Origin: Tetraselmis striata
Lineage: Eukaryota; Chlorophyta; Chlorodendrophyceae; Chlorodendrales; Chlorodendraceae
Length of the DNA stretch: 64,000 bases
Assembly (NCBI GenBank): GCA_006384855.1
Contig: VCJN01002774.1
Span: forward strand, 1 to 64,000
Direction of reading: 5' to 3'
In this document: positions 21,775 to 34,159 of the stretch, piece after piece
How positions within the stretch are numbered: the stretch's first letter is position 1
Layout of the letters: each line of letters opens with the position of its first letter
Program-made: the position numbers and the translations under genes
Notes under the pieces: generated by a model
Told to the model about the DNA's origin: nothing
Database searches by the model: none
What the model saw: the letters and a program-made list of their open reading frames with translations, nothing else

Positions 21775-22665
21775 TCAGTGATGCTGGTCGCCAGCGCACG
21801 CCTCGGTGTGGAAGTGAATTGACGCCGCGGGGTGACGCCACTCAGCTCGCAGTTCTCGCTCTCGCAGCTCGTTGTCGCGGAAGACCGCTAGCCACAGAGT
21901 TGATCGGCGCGTAGTGTGGTTACGCTGCATGTCGCCGGCAATAATGTGGAGCCGCCCACAGTCGCCTAGATGCCGTAGCCACTGCATGCGCGGGGAAGGT
22001 CCCTGCGCGATGTAGAAGATCGGTACTTGCACGAAAAGGATGTCCGCGCAAGACGCCATGATTGGCAGCGCCAGATCAAGTAGTTGGAACCACGGGGAGG
22101 TCACCACTACGAAAGGGGCCTCTAACCGCGGCTGTGTCGTCATCGTCGTCGTCGTCATCGTCGTCGTCGCCACGGTCGCCGTTACATCGCGAGCGCACTG
22201 GTACACAAAGGACTCCAGCGCGTCCTCGCACATCTCAGTTTGGTACATCGGATTGAAGTCGTTGTTGATCACTGTCGTGCCGCACGGCCGCAAGGCCTCA
22301 GCGGTGCTGCCATGTCCTGCCCACGGATCGAAGACTACTCGGCCGCGCTAGCAGATCACGTTGGCTAGCGCAGCGTACTCGCTCACTTGGTTACTGATCG
22401 CCGGTAGATAGTCATTGATTGCTCGAAGGTTGTTCATCGTTCTTGTCACAATTGCTGGGTGCCAGGCGCCAGGCATGCCCCAGTTCAGTCTTGCTGCCAC
22501 CGCCGCTCTTGTCGGCTGCAAAGGCGGGGCAGGGTCTTGAATCTCCTCGTCGTTGTCGTCGTCGTCACTGATTGTTGTGGCTGCTAAAGCCACCGATGTC
22601 CACTGTGTCGGCAACGCTGCGTCATCAGCGCTGCACTCCGCACACCGCCATGAAGAGGTTGGCAC
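21775..22665 (-). pseudogene. DNA methyltransferase, unit 4
   Basis: Same TAG. Has a His for Arg change (QRNHTT) and an Asp for Asn change in the acidic patch (SDDDDNDEE). Confidence 0.75.
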
Positions 22666-23275
22666 CGAGCTGAGTCACGCACCCGCCAGCCGTCACCCTC
22701 GCCGGGGCCCTCAGGCGGCGATGCCGCTCCCTCCAAGTGCACTCTGGCACTGACACACGACTGTGAAGCCGGCGCCCTCCCACTCCCGGGCTCACGCCCT
22801 GCCTCCTTCCTACCACCTGTCGTCGTTGAACCGTTGAACTGGAGCAGGTCGTTGAACTGGAGCAGGCCAAAAGAACCGGAGCAGGCCAATTGGTACCCAA
22901 AGGAACACGCCGCTCTCTCACCTCCCGCGGGATGGTGAAAGAGCGTCGGCACGCCGTAACGTGGCTCTCACTCATTATCAGAGGCCGCGCCGGGTGAAAG
23001 AGCCACTCAGCAACACACTTAGCTTGGCGTTAGTGCCCTTCGCCCACTCAATGCCCCGTTGTTCACGGCTCGCTCAGGCACAAACACAAAGTGTCCCCAG
23101 AGGTGGCAAACCCTTTGCCTCTCGCTCGTCACCAAACCCAAAAGGAAACTCGAATCACTCCACACCTCGTCACCTCACTAGTCCGAGGGCCTTCCTGGCC
23201 CACCCTCTAGTGGGTTTTGTCCCCTCACCCTTCGAGTCTTATGTACTCTTACGTATAGGTTTGTCTCCAACACCC

Positions 23276-24055
23276 TTTAGGGTCGAAGGATAGAAGACGC
23301 TAGCGTAACGCGTTACGCAGCAAATACTGCGATATGATTGGCTCCGAAGTTTACGCTCTCAGCTAAATCGATCACCCAATATACCTGAGAGGATAGAAGA
23401 CGCTCGTGCGACTCCCTGTCACGCGTCACGCGGGCCGGGGGTTCCGTGCTACCGCGACCCGGTCAACAACAGCATTGCGAGCCGAATCCACCCCCGATTG
23501 GCCACTGCCCACTGCCACCTGACTCACCCCCGCCGCCGCTACCCGTTACCCGCTGATACAGGGTAGTCACTATGTCCTCTTGTGGCACAGGGGATGGTAG
23601 TTCCGCACGCGCGTAGCGGCACCAACGGCTGTCGGCCGAGAAGGGTGCCCGCGCCTCCGGTTCCCTAGACGCTGATCCTCGCCCCCTGTCCTCTCAGTTC
23701 ACCGCCGCCTAGACGCAGCATACGACCCGGCAAACCCGGGGGCGCGCGGCGAGGGTACTACGGGTGGGGTCATACTGCCCGATCATGGCGGCGGTGGCTG
23801 TGGATCTTGCGCATTGTGCGACGCAAAGCCGCGCCGCGGGGTCATACATGCGTTACGCGTAACGTTTTTTTGGGGACTTTTTCCATTTCGAATTTTGCCC
23901 AAAAAAGTATCCGTTACGGTTTGTGACGAGTATTCCGGAATACTCGTCACGCCGGGAAGTGACGCTCCGGTGACGCCTCGATCGACGTGGCACGTTCTGG
24001 TGCGAGTATTTAGCGTTACGCGTTACGCAAGCGTCTTCTATCCTTCGACCCTTAG
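23276..24055. mobile_element. 780-bp inverted-repeat cassette, unit 4
   Basis: Same ends as unit 1; palindrome at 23923-23950. Confidence 0.55.
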
Positions 24056-24152
24056 ACCTTTCCTCACCTCTAGCACTCACTCTCACCCACGAGTGCTCTT
24101 CCCCTTTGTCTGAACGCGAACCTACGTCACTACAGGCACCTCTCAGACGCCT

Positions 24153-24695
24153 ATGCCGGGTAACAACAAGTGGCCGCTCATCATCGACCTAAGACCCGCC
24201 CTCAACCGGTACTGCGAGGAGCAGGATTTTAGTTCCGAGACCCTCACTAGATTGCGCCATCTAACCCAATCGGGTGACTACATGCTCTCCATTGACCTAC
24301 ATGACAGCTCCTACGCCGTCGGCAATATTGCCCTTGAGGACCGCAATTATTTTACCGTCGACTACCGAGGCAAGCTCTACCGGCTGGCGGGGCTCCCCAT
24401 GGGCTGGAGACTGAGTCCCAATTACTTTTGCTCTCTCACTGCGGCGTTCAACCGCCATCTGTGGCGCCTCGATTTCGCAGTAACCTTACAAGGGGTACAT
24501 CCCACCAAGCTCAGCATGGGGCGACGTAAGGCGATACCTGACGCTGCCACTTCCATGGATGCCGCATGCTCCCCTACATGGACAACTTCATGTTCTTTGC
24601 GCCCAGCCGGGCGCAAGCCTACACTGTGCGCGACCGTCTCCACAACATTTCCCGTGGTAACCCGTACGACATTTCGCGATCCGAATACGGTACGA
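24153..24695 (+). pseudogene. Reverse transcriptase fragment, unit 5
   Basis: As unit 4; YMDN at 24566 onward. Confidence 0.85.
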
Positions 24696-25785
24696 ATAAT
24701 CAGTCCGCGCGCTCCGTGCCCGAAGTACCGCGTCGCCGCCCGAAGTACCCGCCCGGCACGGCGGGCGGCGAATCATGCACCCACTAGCACATTCTCGTCA
24801 GTCCACCAGCTTCCGCTCACCTCTTGCCCCCTTCGAAGACACAAGGCGATCATGGCTGGCTCGGGGCGCGTGTCAGGGTATGTCCCGGGACGGCAGCCAA
24901 GAGGCCCACCCTCGCGACTGCCGCCCGATTGACCATCCCCATCAAAGGTTTGCGTTTTGCTGACACGACCATACATACGCCTTTAGGGCCAAGACTGCTC
25001 AGAGAGAAAGTTGAAATAGAAGCTAAAATAGAACACCTTAGTCAAAATAGAAGACCTAACCAGTGTACGTTATTCCCTAGCTTGTCCGCCCGAGAATGTG
25101 CCATCGGTAGGTTTGAAGTTTATGGTAGGTGCCGCGCTAAGATCAGTTGCGGCGGGGCCACAACGGAGATCCCGCAGCACGCCGCATGCGCGCCGTAGTC
25201 GTCGCGACCCGCCCACCATCACCGCATAACGAGGCACTGCTGGCGCTACGGGCAGTCGCGGTGTCGGTGGTTGACAGTCGTGGGCAAGAGGCTAGAGGCT
25301 AGAGCATGGGCAATGGGCCGCGCGATGTGAGCGTCGCGCTGTCGCAGGTGCACAGTGTACCAACGGCACGAACCGCATATCGGATCTTATATTCGGGCAA
25401 TTTTGGCAATATCGTACGAGTTACCGCGCGCGGGGAGTGATGTGTCACCTCCATATGCTTGGAAGGCTAAGTCTCAGTCGACACCCCGATTATGGTCAGC
25501 TGGTAAGCGACTGAAGCACCTCATTCCGGAGTTCGACTCACATAGCGGTACAATTCGCCCCCCCCCCCCCTCACACACACACAAAAGCCTATTCATTCGT
25601 TGCTACAGCCCTCGGCCTCCTCCGTCGTGCTATGCGAGGCAAGCGATGGCTTTGCCGTCGCATGTTCGCATTCCCGCGTGGGGCGCTGTCACAAGCTCAA
25701 TGGGCGGCCCATCCCCCCCCCCCCCCCCCCCCCCCAGACGGTTGGTCGCCAAAAGGGTGAACGGCCGCTGGGCGCCAATTGACGC

Positions 25786-26676
25786 TCAGTGATGCTGGTC
25801 GCCAGCGCACGCCTCGGTGTGGAAGTGAATTGACGCCGCGGGGTGACGCCACTCAGCTCGCAGTTCTCGCTCTCGCAGCTCGTTGTCGCGGAAGACCGCT
25901 AGCCACAGAGTTGATCGGCGCGTAGTGTGGTTACGCTGCATGTCGCCGGCAATAATGTGGAGCCGCCCACAGTCGCCTAGATGCCGTAGCCACTGCATGC
26001 GCGGGGAAGGTCCCTGCGCGATGTAGAAGATCGGTACTTGCACGAAAAGGATGTCCGCGCAAGACGCCATGATTGGCAGCGCCAGATCAAGTAGTTGGAA
26101 CCACGGGGAGGTCACCACTACGAAAGGGGCCTCTAACCGCGGCTGTGTCGTCATCGTCGTCGTCGTCATCGTCGTCGTCGCCACGGTCGCCGTTACATCG
26201 CGAGCGCACTGGTACACAAAGGACTCCAGCGCGTCCTCGCACATCTCAGTTTGGTACATCGGATTGAAGTCGTTGTTGATCACTGTCGTGCCGCACGGCC
26301 GCAAGGCCTCAGCGGTGCTGCCATGTCCTGCCCACGGATCGAAGACTACTCGGCCGCGCTAGCAGATCACGTTGGCTAGCGCAGCGTACTCGCTCACTTG
26401 GTTACTGATCGCCGGTAGATAGTCATTGATTGCTCGAAGGTTGTTCATCGTTCTTGTCACAATTGCTGGGTGCCAGGCGCCAGGCATGCCCCAGTTCAGT
26501 CTTGCTGCCACCGCCGCTCTTGTCGGCTGCAAAGGCGGGGCAGGGTCTTGAATCTCCTCGTCGTTGTCGTCGTCGTCACTGATTGTTGTGGCTGCTAAAG
26601 CCACCGATGTCCACTGTGTCGGCAACGCTGCGTCATCAGCGCTGCACTCCGCACACCGCCATGAAGAGGTTGGCAC
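25786..26676 (-). pseudogene. DNA methyltransferase, unit 5
   Basis: Shares the His and Asp variants of unit 4 and the common TAG. Confidence 0.75.
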
Positions 26677-27286
26677 CGAGCTGAGTCACGCACCCGCCAG
26701 CCGTCACCCTCGCCGGGGCCCTCAGGCGGCGATGCCGCTCCCTCCAAGTGCACTCTGGCACTGACACACGACTGTGAAGCCGGCGCCCTCCCACTCCCGG
26801 GCTCACGCCCTGCCTCCTTCCTACCACCTGTCGTCGTTGAACCGTTGAACTGGAGCAGGTCGTTGAACTGGAGCAGGCCAAAAGAACCGGAGCAGGCCAA
26901 TTGGTACCCAAAGGAACACGCCGCTCTCTCACCTCCCGCGGGATGGTGAAAGAGCGTCGGCACGCCGTAACGTGGCTCTCACTCATTATCAGAGGCCGCG
27001 CCGGGTGAAAGAGCCACTCAGCAACACACTTAGCTTGGCGTTAGTGCCCTTCGCCCACTCAATGCCCCGTTGTTCACGGCTCGCTCAGGCACAAACACAA
27101 AGTGTCCCCAGAGGTGGCAAACCCTTTGCCTCTCGCTCGTCACCAAACCCAAAAGGAAACTCGAATCACTCCACACCTCGTCACCTCACTAGTCCGAGGG
27201 CCTTCCTGGCCCACCCTCTAGTGGGTTTTGTCCCCTCACCCTTCGAGTCTTATGTACTCTTACGTATAGGTTTGTCTCCAACACCC

Positions 27287-28066
27287 TTTAGGGTCGAAGG
27301 ATAGAAGACGCTAGCGTAACGCGTTACGCAGCAAATACTGCGATATGATTGGCTCCGAAGTTTACGCTCTCAGCTAAATCGATCACCCAATATACCTGAG
27401 AGGATAGAAGACGCTCGTGCGACTCCCTGTCACGCGTCACGCGGGCCGGGGGTTCCGTGCTACCGCGACCCGGTCAACAGCAGCATTGCGAGCCGAATCC
27501 ACCCCCGATTGGCCACTGCCCACTGCCACCTGACTCACCCCCGCCGCCGCTACCCGTTACCCGCTGATACAGGGTAGTCACTATGTCCTCTTGTGGCACA
27601 GGGGATGGTAGTTCCGCACGCGCGTAGCGGCACCAACGGCTGTCGGCCGAGAAGGGTGCCCGCGCCTCCGGTTCCCTAGACGCTGATCCTCGCCCCCTGT
27701 CCTCTCAGTTCACCGCCGCCTAGACGCAGCATACGACCCGGCAAACCCGGGGGCGCGCGGCGAGGGTACTACGGGTGGGGTCATACTGCCCGATCATGGC
27801 GGCGGTGGCTGTGGATCTTGCGCATTGTGCGACGCAAAGCCGCGCCGCGGGGTCATACATGCGTTACGCGTAACGTTTTTTTGGGGACTTTTTCCATTTC
27901 GAATTTTGCCCAAAAAAGTATCCGTTACGGTTTGTGACGAGTATTCCGGAATACTCGTCACGCCGGGAAGTGACGCTCCGGTGACGCCTCGATCGACGTG
28001 GCACGTTCTGGTGCGAGTATTTAGCGTTACGCGTTACGCAAGCGTCTTCTATCCTTCGACCCTTAG
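27287..28066. mobile_element. 780-bp inverted-repeat cassette, unit 5
   Basis: Same ends as unit 1; palindrome at 27934-27961. This is the last cassette, because unit 6 ends before it. Confidence 0.55.
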
Positions 28067-28163
28067 ACCTTTCCTCACCTCTAGCACTCACTCTCACCCA
28101 CGAGTGCTCTTCCCCTTTGTCTGAACGCGAACCTACGTCACTACAGGCACCTCTCAGACGCCT

Positions 28164-28706
28164 ATGCCGGGTAACAACAAGTGGCCGCTCATCATCGACC
28201 TAAGACCCGCCCTCAACCGGTACTGCGAGGAGCAGGATTTTAGTTCCGAGACCCTCACTAGATTGCGCCATCTAACCCAATCGGGTGACTACATGCTCTC
28301 CATTGACCTACATGACAGCTCCTACGCCGTCGGCAATATTGCCCTTGAGGACCGCAATTATTTTACCGTCGACTACCGAGGCAAGCTCTACCGGCTGGCG
28401 GGGCTCCCCATGGGCTGGAGACTGAGTCCCAATTACTTTTGCTCTCTCACTGCGGCGTTCAACCGCCATCTGTGGCGCCTCGATTTCGCAGTAACCTTAC
28501 AAGGGGTACATCCCACCAAGCTCAGCATGGGGCGACGTAAGGCGATACCTGACGCTGCCACTTCCATGGATGCCGCATGCTCCCCTACATGGACAACTTC
28601 ATGTTCTTTGCGCCCAGCCGGGCGCAAGCCTACACTGTGCGCGACCGTCTCCACAACATTTCCCGCGGTAACCCGTACGACATTTCGCGATCCGAATACG
28701 GTACGA
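28164..28706 (+). pseudogene. Reverse transcriptase fragment, unit 6
   Basis: As unit 2, with the C-type variant; YMDN at 28577 onward. Confidence 0.85.
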
Positions 28707-29797
28707 ATAATCAGTCCGCGCGCTCCGTGCCCGAAGTACCGCGTCGCCGCCCGAAGTACCCGCCCGGCACGGCGGGCGGCGAATCATGCACCCACTAGCA
28801 CATTCTCGTCAGTCCACCAGCTTCCGCTCACCTCTTGCCCCCTTCGAAGACACAAGGCGATCATGGCTGGCTCGGGGCGCGTGTCAGGGTATGTCCCGGG
28901 ACGGCAGCCAAGAGGCCCACCCTCGCGACTGCCGCCCGATTGACCATCCCCATCAAAGGTTTGCGTTTTGCTGACACGACCATACATACGCCTTTAGGGC
29001 CAAGACTGCTCAGAGAGAAAGTTGAAATAGAAGCTAAAATAGAACACCTTAGTCAAAATAGAAGACCTAACCAGTGTACGTTATTCCCTAGCTTGTCCGC
29101 CCGAGAATGTGCCATCGGTAGGTTTGAAGTTTATGGTAGGTGCCGCGCTAAGATCAGTTGCGGCGGGGCCACAACGGAGATCCCGCAGCACGCCGCATGC
29201 GCGCCGTAGTCGTCGCGACCCGCCCACCATCACCGCATAACGAGGCACTGCTGGCGCTACGGGCAGTCGCGGTGTCGGTGGTTGACAGTCGTGGGCAAGA
29301 GGCTAGAGGCTAGAGCATGGGCAATGGGCCGCGCGATGTGAGCGTCGCGCTGTCGCAGGTGCACAGTGTACCAACGGCACGAACCGCATATCGGATCTTA
29401 TATTCGGGCAATTTTGGCAATATCGTACGAGTTACCGCGCGCGGGGAGTGATGTGTCACCTCCATATGCTTGGAAGGCTAAGTCTCAGTCGACACCCCGA
29501 TTATGGTCAGCTGGTAAGCGACTGAAGCACCTCATTCCGGAGTTCGACTCACATAGCGGTACAATTCGCCCCCCCCCCCCCTCACACACACACAAAAGCC
29601 TATTCATTCGTTGCTACAGCCCTCGGCCTCCTCCGTCGTGCTATGCGAGGCAAGCGATGGCTTTGCCGTCGCATGTTCGCATTCCCGCGTGGGGCGCTGT
29701 CACAAGCTCAATGGGCGGCCCATCCCCCCCCCCCCCCCCCCCCCCCCAGACGGTTGGTCGCCAAAAGGGTGAACGGCCGCTGGGCGCCAATTGACGC

Positions 29798-30688
29798 TCA
29801 GTGATGCTGGTCGCCAGCGCACGCCTCGGTGTGGAAGTGAATTGACGCCGCGGGGTGACGCCACTCAGCTCGCAGTTCTCGCTCTCGCAGCTCGTTGTCG
29901 CGGAAGACCGCTAGCCACAGAGTTGATCGGCGCGTAGTGTGGTTACGCTGCATGTCGCCGGCAATAATGTGGAGCCGCCCACAGTCGCCTAGATGCCGTA
30001 GCCACTGCATGCGCGGGGAAGGTCCCTGCGCGATGTAGAAGATCGGTACTTGCACGAAAAGGATGTCCGCGCAAGACGCCATGATTGGCAGCGCCAGATC
30101 AAGTAGTTGGAACCACGGGGAGGTCACCACTACGAAAGGGGCCTCTAACCGCGGCTGTGTCGTCATCGTCGTCGTCGTCATCGTCGTCGTCGCCACGGTC
30201 GCCGTTACATCGCGAGCGCACTGGTACACAAAGGACTCCAGCGCGTCCTCGCACATCTCAGTTTGGTACATCGGATTGAAGTCGTTGTTGATCACTGTCG
30301 TGCCGCACGGCCGCAAGGCCTCAGCGGTGCTGCCATGTCCTGCCCACGGATCGAAGACTACTCGGCCGCGCTAGCAGATCACGTTGGCTAGCGCAGCGTA
30401 CTCGCTCACTTGGTTACTGATCGCCGGTAGATAGTCATTGATTGCTCGAAGGTTGTTCATCGTTCTTGTCACAATTGCTGGGTGCCAGGCGCCAGGCATG
30501 CCCCAGTTCAGTCTTGCTGCCACCGCCGCTCTTGTCGGCTGCAAAGGCGGGGCAGGGTCTTGAATCTCCTCGTCGCTGTCGTCGTTGTCACTGATTGTTG
30601 TGGCGGCTAAAGCCACCGATGTCCACTGTGCCGGCAACGCTGCGTCATCAGCGCTGCACTCCGCACACCGCCATGAAGAGGTTGGCAC
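29798..30688 (-). pseudogene. DNA methyltransferase, unit 6
   Basis: Complete relative to the other units, with the same TAG and a private Ser for Asn in the acidic patch (SDNDDSDEE). Confidence 0.75.
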
Positions 30689-30744
30689 CGAGCTGAGCCA
30701 CGCACCCGCCAGCCGTCACCCTCGCCGGGGCCCTCAGGCGGCGG

Positions 30745-31208
30745 CCCTCTATAAGCACGCGATCGCGGCCATGGCAAGGCGGCCGCACGTCACGCTAAGT
30801 GCTAATAGCACGCGCGCCGTGCGCGCACCGCGCGCCACACGCATTACGCACTGCCCTTGTCTAATTGTACTCATTTAGTCCTAATTGTACTACTCGGCCG
30901 CGGCTACATTGAGTCTTGCGCCTTGTACCAGCAGCAGTGCAGTACTTCGTCTTCTGCAGGTAGTCTACCTTAGGGGTCCCCGTTAGAGGTCCCGATTTGC
31001 GGTACTATCTGAGTTCCCTTAGAAGTCCCGCCGAGGTGTGCTTGGGCGGGTCTCTGATCTACGGTATGTATGTCTCGTTGCGCCTCGCCCAGGGCTATGG
31101 CCAGGGTATGGAACCCTAACCAATCAGGTACCCTGCCTGTGGTCTCAACCGGGTATGGAACCCTAGCTGTAACCCTAGCCGACCCGGAAGGGCTTGGCTG
31201 TCCCGTTC
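30745..31208. other. Array/pol junction, no gene seen
   Basis: Unique sequence between the array edge and the next pol fragment. Nothing recognisable apart from short duplicated phrases (TATGGAACCCTA twice near 31107 and 31156). Confidence 0.5.
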
Positions 31209-31437
31209 TTCATGCGCACGCGGATATGACAGATGCTGCGGCAACTTCCTTTGCGGGAGCTCGCGTTCGGTCCATGGCATGTCGTGCCCATTTCATGTTC
31301 CTCACCGTCAAGCCGGCGCGGTTCTACTTGCGCGAGCTGCACGACATACTTCGCACTAATAATGACTCTGCAGCGGGCGCGTCACGATGGCGCACCAGCT
31401 CCGACGCGACCTCAAATGCTGCTAGGTAGCGGTCCGC
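31209..31437 (+). pseudogene. DIRS/Ngaro-like pol: RT thumb / RNase H connection
   Basis: Reads AGARVRSMACRAHFMFLTVK then PARFYLRELHDIL, the conserved segment after the RT palm in DIRS/Ngaro pol proteins, where a SLAG-type helix precedes ARFYLREL (family knowledge). The frame then slips near 31365. In the next frame SGRVTMAHQLRRDLK follows, matching the expected QALRDLxWW block, with a stop where the WW would be. In family order this piece belongs directly downstream of the RT at 7.9-8.6 kb, so the array appears to sit inside the original pol. Confidence 0.75.
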
Positions 31438-32074
31438 CAGCCTCGGCCGCGGCCGCATCCGCCAATGCTGCCTCCATCTCGCCCGCATGAGCTCTTGCGG
31501 TAGATAGGATCCCCAAGGGGGTCTGGAGGGGGAAAGTCGGGTACCATACCCCCCCCCCCCCCCCCCCCCCCGTCCGCGTATCGTCGCTCTGTGGTCGGCA
31601 GACCGTAGTCGTGCTCGCCGGCGCGACGCTAGCCTCCGCACCGCGCCTCGTCGCTGTAGCCGCCCGTCCAGGGTCAGACCGAGCTGACCGCCAGCTAACT
31701 CCTCCCGTTGCGCATGGCTGCGACTCCCTCAGGGCACTCCGGCTCCTGTATTTTGGCCCCTCAGTCGTTGCCATGCCCGTCCTCTCCGCCACCGAACGCC
31801 CGCCCCGCCCTTATGCTGGGCTCCTATCTCCTCGCCCTCGCCCCCATCGCCCGTTCTCACGGGTCGGCCGCAGGGCGCCGCGGAACACTCCACTGTACTA
31901 GGCCGGGATTCGAGTGATTCACAATTGGAACACATGTGGGTGGGAGGGGGGGGGGTACGCAAGATCTTCTGCAAATCGTTCGCGGGTCGTACCGAGGTAC
32001 GAGAACACGAATGTATTTCCGAACAGCCTCACGAGTAGGCTGCCCCCGTCCGAGTCGTACAGATCCCCCTCCAC
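31438..32074. other. Non-coding flank of the CACTA insertion; poly-C run
   Basis: No gene supported. A C-run of about 22 lies at 31551-31572. The AT/GC mix and partial frames suggest decayed pol-element DNA. Confidence 0.5.
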
Positions 32075-32077
32075 ACA
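32075..32077. repeat. Target site duplication ACA, left
   Basis: ACA lies directly before the CACTGTGAG terminus; the partner ACA is at 46539-46541. Confidence 0.8.
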
Positions 32078-32778
32078 CACTGTGAGATTCAGATGTGACA
32101 TACGGGTGACGAAGCACTACTACTAGCGACTATTATTTATCCGTGAAGGCTGCTGCTGGTGGCGGCACGTCCATCCAGTTACGTGCGAGTACATCCGGCG
32201 TTATTGCCGGCGGGCGATAAATCCTTTTTGTCATCATTCTGGTAGTCGTACTAGCCCGGTGAATTGTTACATGGCACTGACGTATAAGGTACAAGGTTGT
32301 CCGTGTAGTACCGGGTAGTACGCGATATATTTATTAAGCCGGTACCGGGTATCTAGTACGAACCCGGGCGCGATGACGAGTCGTCATGTGGATAACTACG
32401 ACTATTAGTACATGGGAGCGCAAATCGCAGCCGTACGTATTTGGTAACACTGGGAAATTTTGTGTACATTATAGCTAGTATTGCTGAACGGGCCTGCCAG
32501 CCGTCCGATCAAAGGTCATCAGATGGGCGGTTTGGCTGCCATGTTTTGCCAAAGAGTGCTCACGTTACATAAATATTCGCGAGGGGGAGGGCGGGGGCAG
32601 GCAGCGGTTTGCCGAAGAATGTTTGAATTACAATATTCGCGACAGCTGCCGTCGGGGCATGTGGCGGGGGGGGGGGGGGGGGGGGGCGGGCGGGCGTGGT
32701 CCCCCCCCCCCCCCCCCCCCCCTCGCCGCCCGCCGCTCCCGCCGGGGGAGTGAGGGGAGGGGGGTAAGGGGGCGGGGG

Positions 32779-32991
32779 CTACTGCTTGTTCTTGTTCTTG
32801 CGTGCCCGGGGGACCCTCCGCTTCGACGATCTCGCTGCCTCCGCCTCCGCCGCCTCCGCCTCCGACTCCGCCTCCGAATCCGCGACCGTCAGTTTCTTAC
32901 CTCGGCGCTTCTTCACTGGCCTCTTCCGCTTCTTGTCATCCGTCAGTGTCTTCACCACCCCGGGAGGCTGTGCCGTCGACGACGCCGCCAT
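32779..32991 (-). CDS. Basic/acidic C-terminal ORF of outer CACTA element
   Basis: ATG at 32991 (MAASSTAQPPGVVKTLTDDK) followed by KKRKRPVKKRRGKK, an acidic SEAESEAEAAEAEA stretch and a KNKNKQ-stop tail (TAG). It is conserved with the inner element (38418-38645), where only the acidic repeat length and a few residues differ, so it is under coding-like conservation. In both copies the frame is also open upstream of the ATG (RPDAKVR-LMAASS), so this may be the last exon of a longer minus-strand gene, possibly the transposase gene. The KKRKRP and KKRRGKK clusters look like nuclear localisation signals. Confidence 0.5.
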   Translation of the reverse strand: MAASSTAQPPGVVKTLTDDKKRKRPVKKRRGKKLTVADSEAESEAEAAEAEAARSSKRRVPRARKNKNKQ

Positions 32992-32999
32992 GAGCTGCC

Positions 33000-34159
33000 T
33001 TACCTTGGCGTCGGGACGCCCCCTGCCTGTGCCGAGACGCCCACAACAAGCCACAATCGTTTCGCCTTTAAGCGGCTGAGGATGCGGCCTCCTCGGCCAC
33101 CACGAGTTGCGCCGCTGGCACTGTGGAAGCCTTGGCGTTGAGGTGGGCCTTAACGGCGCTCCCGGACGAACCTGCGCGCGGCACAAGTTAGCCACGAGTG
33201 GGTGCGTGCTAATGTGGAGGGTGGAGTGTTTTGTTGCGCGCCGTTCTTGTCACGCGTTTCCTCATGTCTTTCTCGTCCTCCTCGATGCCGGCGGCGCGGA
33301 CACGCGAGACAACAAGGCTCGCCGCCCACTTTTGCCCGGGGGGCGAGGTCTGCCATGGCGCTGTGAGCGGTGAAGGGGCCGAGGGGGGGGGGGGGGGGGC
33401 GGCCGAGGTGGAGAAACTAACACCCAGTCGACGACCGCCTTCCGCAGCAGTCAACGACACATCGGAGGCGAGGAGCAGCGCGCCACTACTATTTATATGC
33501 ACGTATTGTCAAGAGCTAGTCGGTGCGGCATTGTGTCGGTGTAATTTCGCAACGTTTATTGTTGAAGTAGCACGGCGTAATGAATACGCGGTTTCACCGA
33601 GTGAATCCGGGATAATATGTGCGGTAGGGCGCGCGTATATGTGCGCGACGAAAGTGCGCGCGCAGCGTTGTGCGGCGGTGTGCGGCGGTGTGCGGCGGTG
33701 TGCACCGATGTTAATATAGTGTGAATATTATATCGGCCGTAGACGATCGGGTCTGGCAACACCGCCCGTGCTTGTAAATAAGCGACAATGGATCACGTCA
33801 TGCTCCGCCGGTTGTACTCCTACACTTCCTCCACTTTGGCGGGTGGGGGGGGGGGCGGGGGGGGGGGGGGGGGGTCCTGTCCTTATTACTTGCATCGGTG
33901 GACGTGTTGGATATGGAGGTCACCGGGCACATCGCGTGGTTTCGGAGCAGTTCATTCGCGCCTCCTCGTCTTGTTTGCGATCGTCGCCCTAATCCAATGC
34001 AGGGTGAGTAGCGGGACACTGTGCCCCCCCCGGGTTTATGTAAACAAATATCTAGCCGTGCATGCGCCGCAATCGGTACCCAATGAGAGGGGTATGTGAC
34101 AGTGGTTTCGGAGCAGTGCAAGCATTCCGTGCGTGTGCACAAGCACGTATGACTGGGAA
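33000..34159. other. Outer CACTA interior, no gene; G-runs
   Basis: No supported ORF. Poly-G tracts lie near 33385-33400 and 33845-33873, and a GTGTGCGGCG tandem lies near 33670-33705. The corresponding inner-element region is 38700-39440. Confidence 0.5.

Larger units (their letters stand above)
20141..24152 (+). repeat. Array unit 4
   Basis: Combines the T-type RT variant with ACAAGCTC (about 21680) and GTAGTGTGG (about 21911), variants shared with units 5 and 6. Confidence 0.95.
24153..28163 (+). repeat. Array unit 5
   Basis: Nearly identical to unit 4, but carries the CAACAGCAGC variant near 27475 seen otherwise in unit 2. Confidence 0.95.
8094..30744 (+). repeat. Head-to-tail array of a 4.0-kb unit (five full units and a partial sixth)
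   Basis: The sequence starting CCTATGCCGGGTAACAACAA recurs with spacings of 4011, 4013, 4020, 4012 and 4011 bp (ATG at 8097, 12108, 16121, 20141, 24153, 28164). Copies differ by single substitutions and by poly-C lengths only. Each unit contains, in order, a plus-strand RT fragment, a ~1-kb stretch with no recognised gene, two poly-C runs, a minus-strand methyltransferase pseudogene, a GC-rich stretch, and a 780-bp inverted-repeat cassette with a 28-bp palindrome. The joint between units is ...CTCAGACG|CCTATGCC, while the first unit is preceded by ...GTCGTC|CCTATGCC, so CCT marks the duplication edge. The sixth unit stops at 30744, inside the region upstream of the methyltransferase. Confidence 0.97.
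28164..30744 (+). repeat. Array unit 6 (truncated)
   Basis: The first 2.58 kb of a unit. Similarity ends abruptly after GGCCCTCAGGCGGCG, where the other units continue ATGCCGCTCC and this one continues GCCCTCTATAAG. Confidence 0.95.

Noticed and set aside
8094-30744. CRISPR-like or rDNA-like array
   Set aside because: Repeats are 4 kb with no spacers, and no rRNA sequence is recognisable; the monomer contains RT and methyltransferase remnants.
8094-30744. Active retrotransposon copies inserted in tandem
   Set aside because: All units share the same frameshift, the same active-site change and the same internal joint, and no target duplications separate them.
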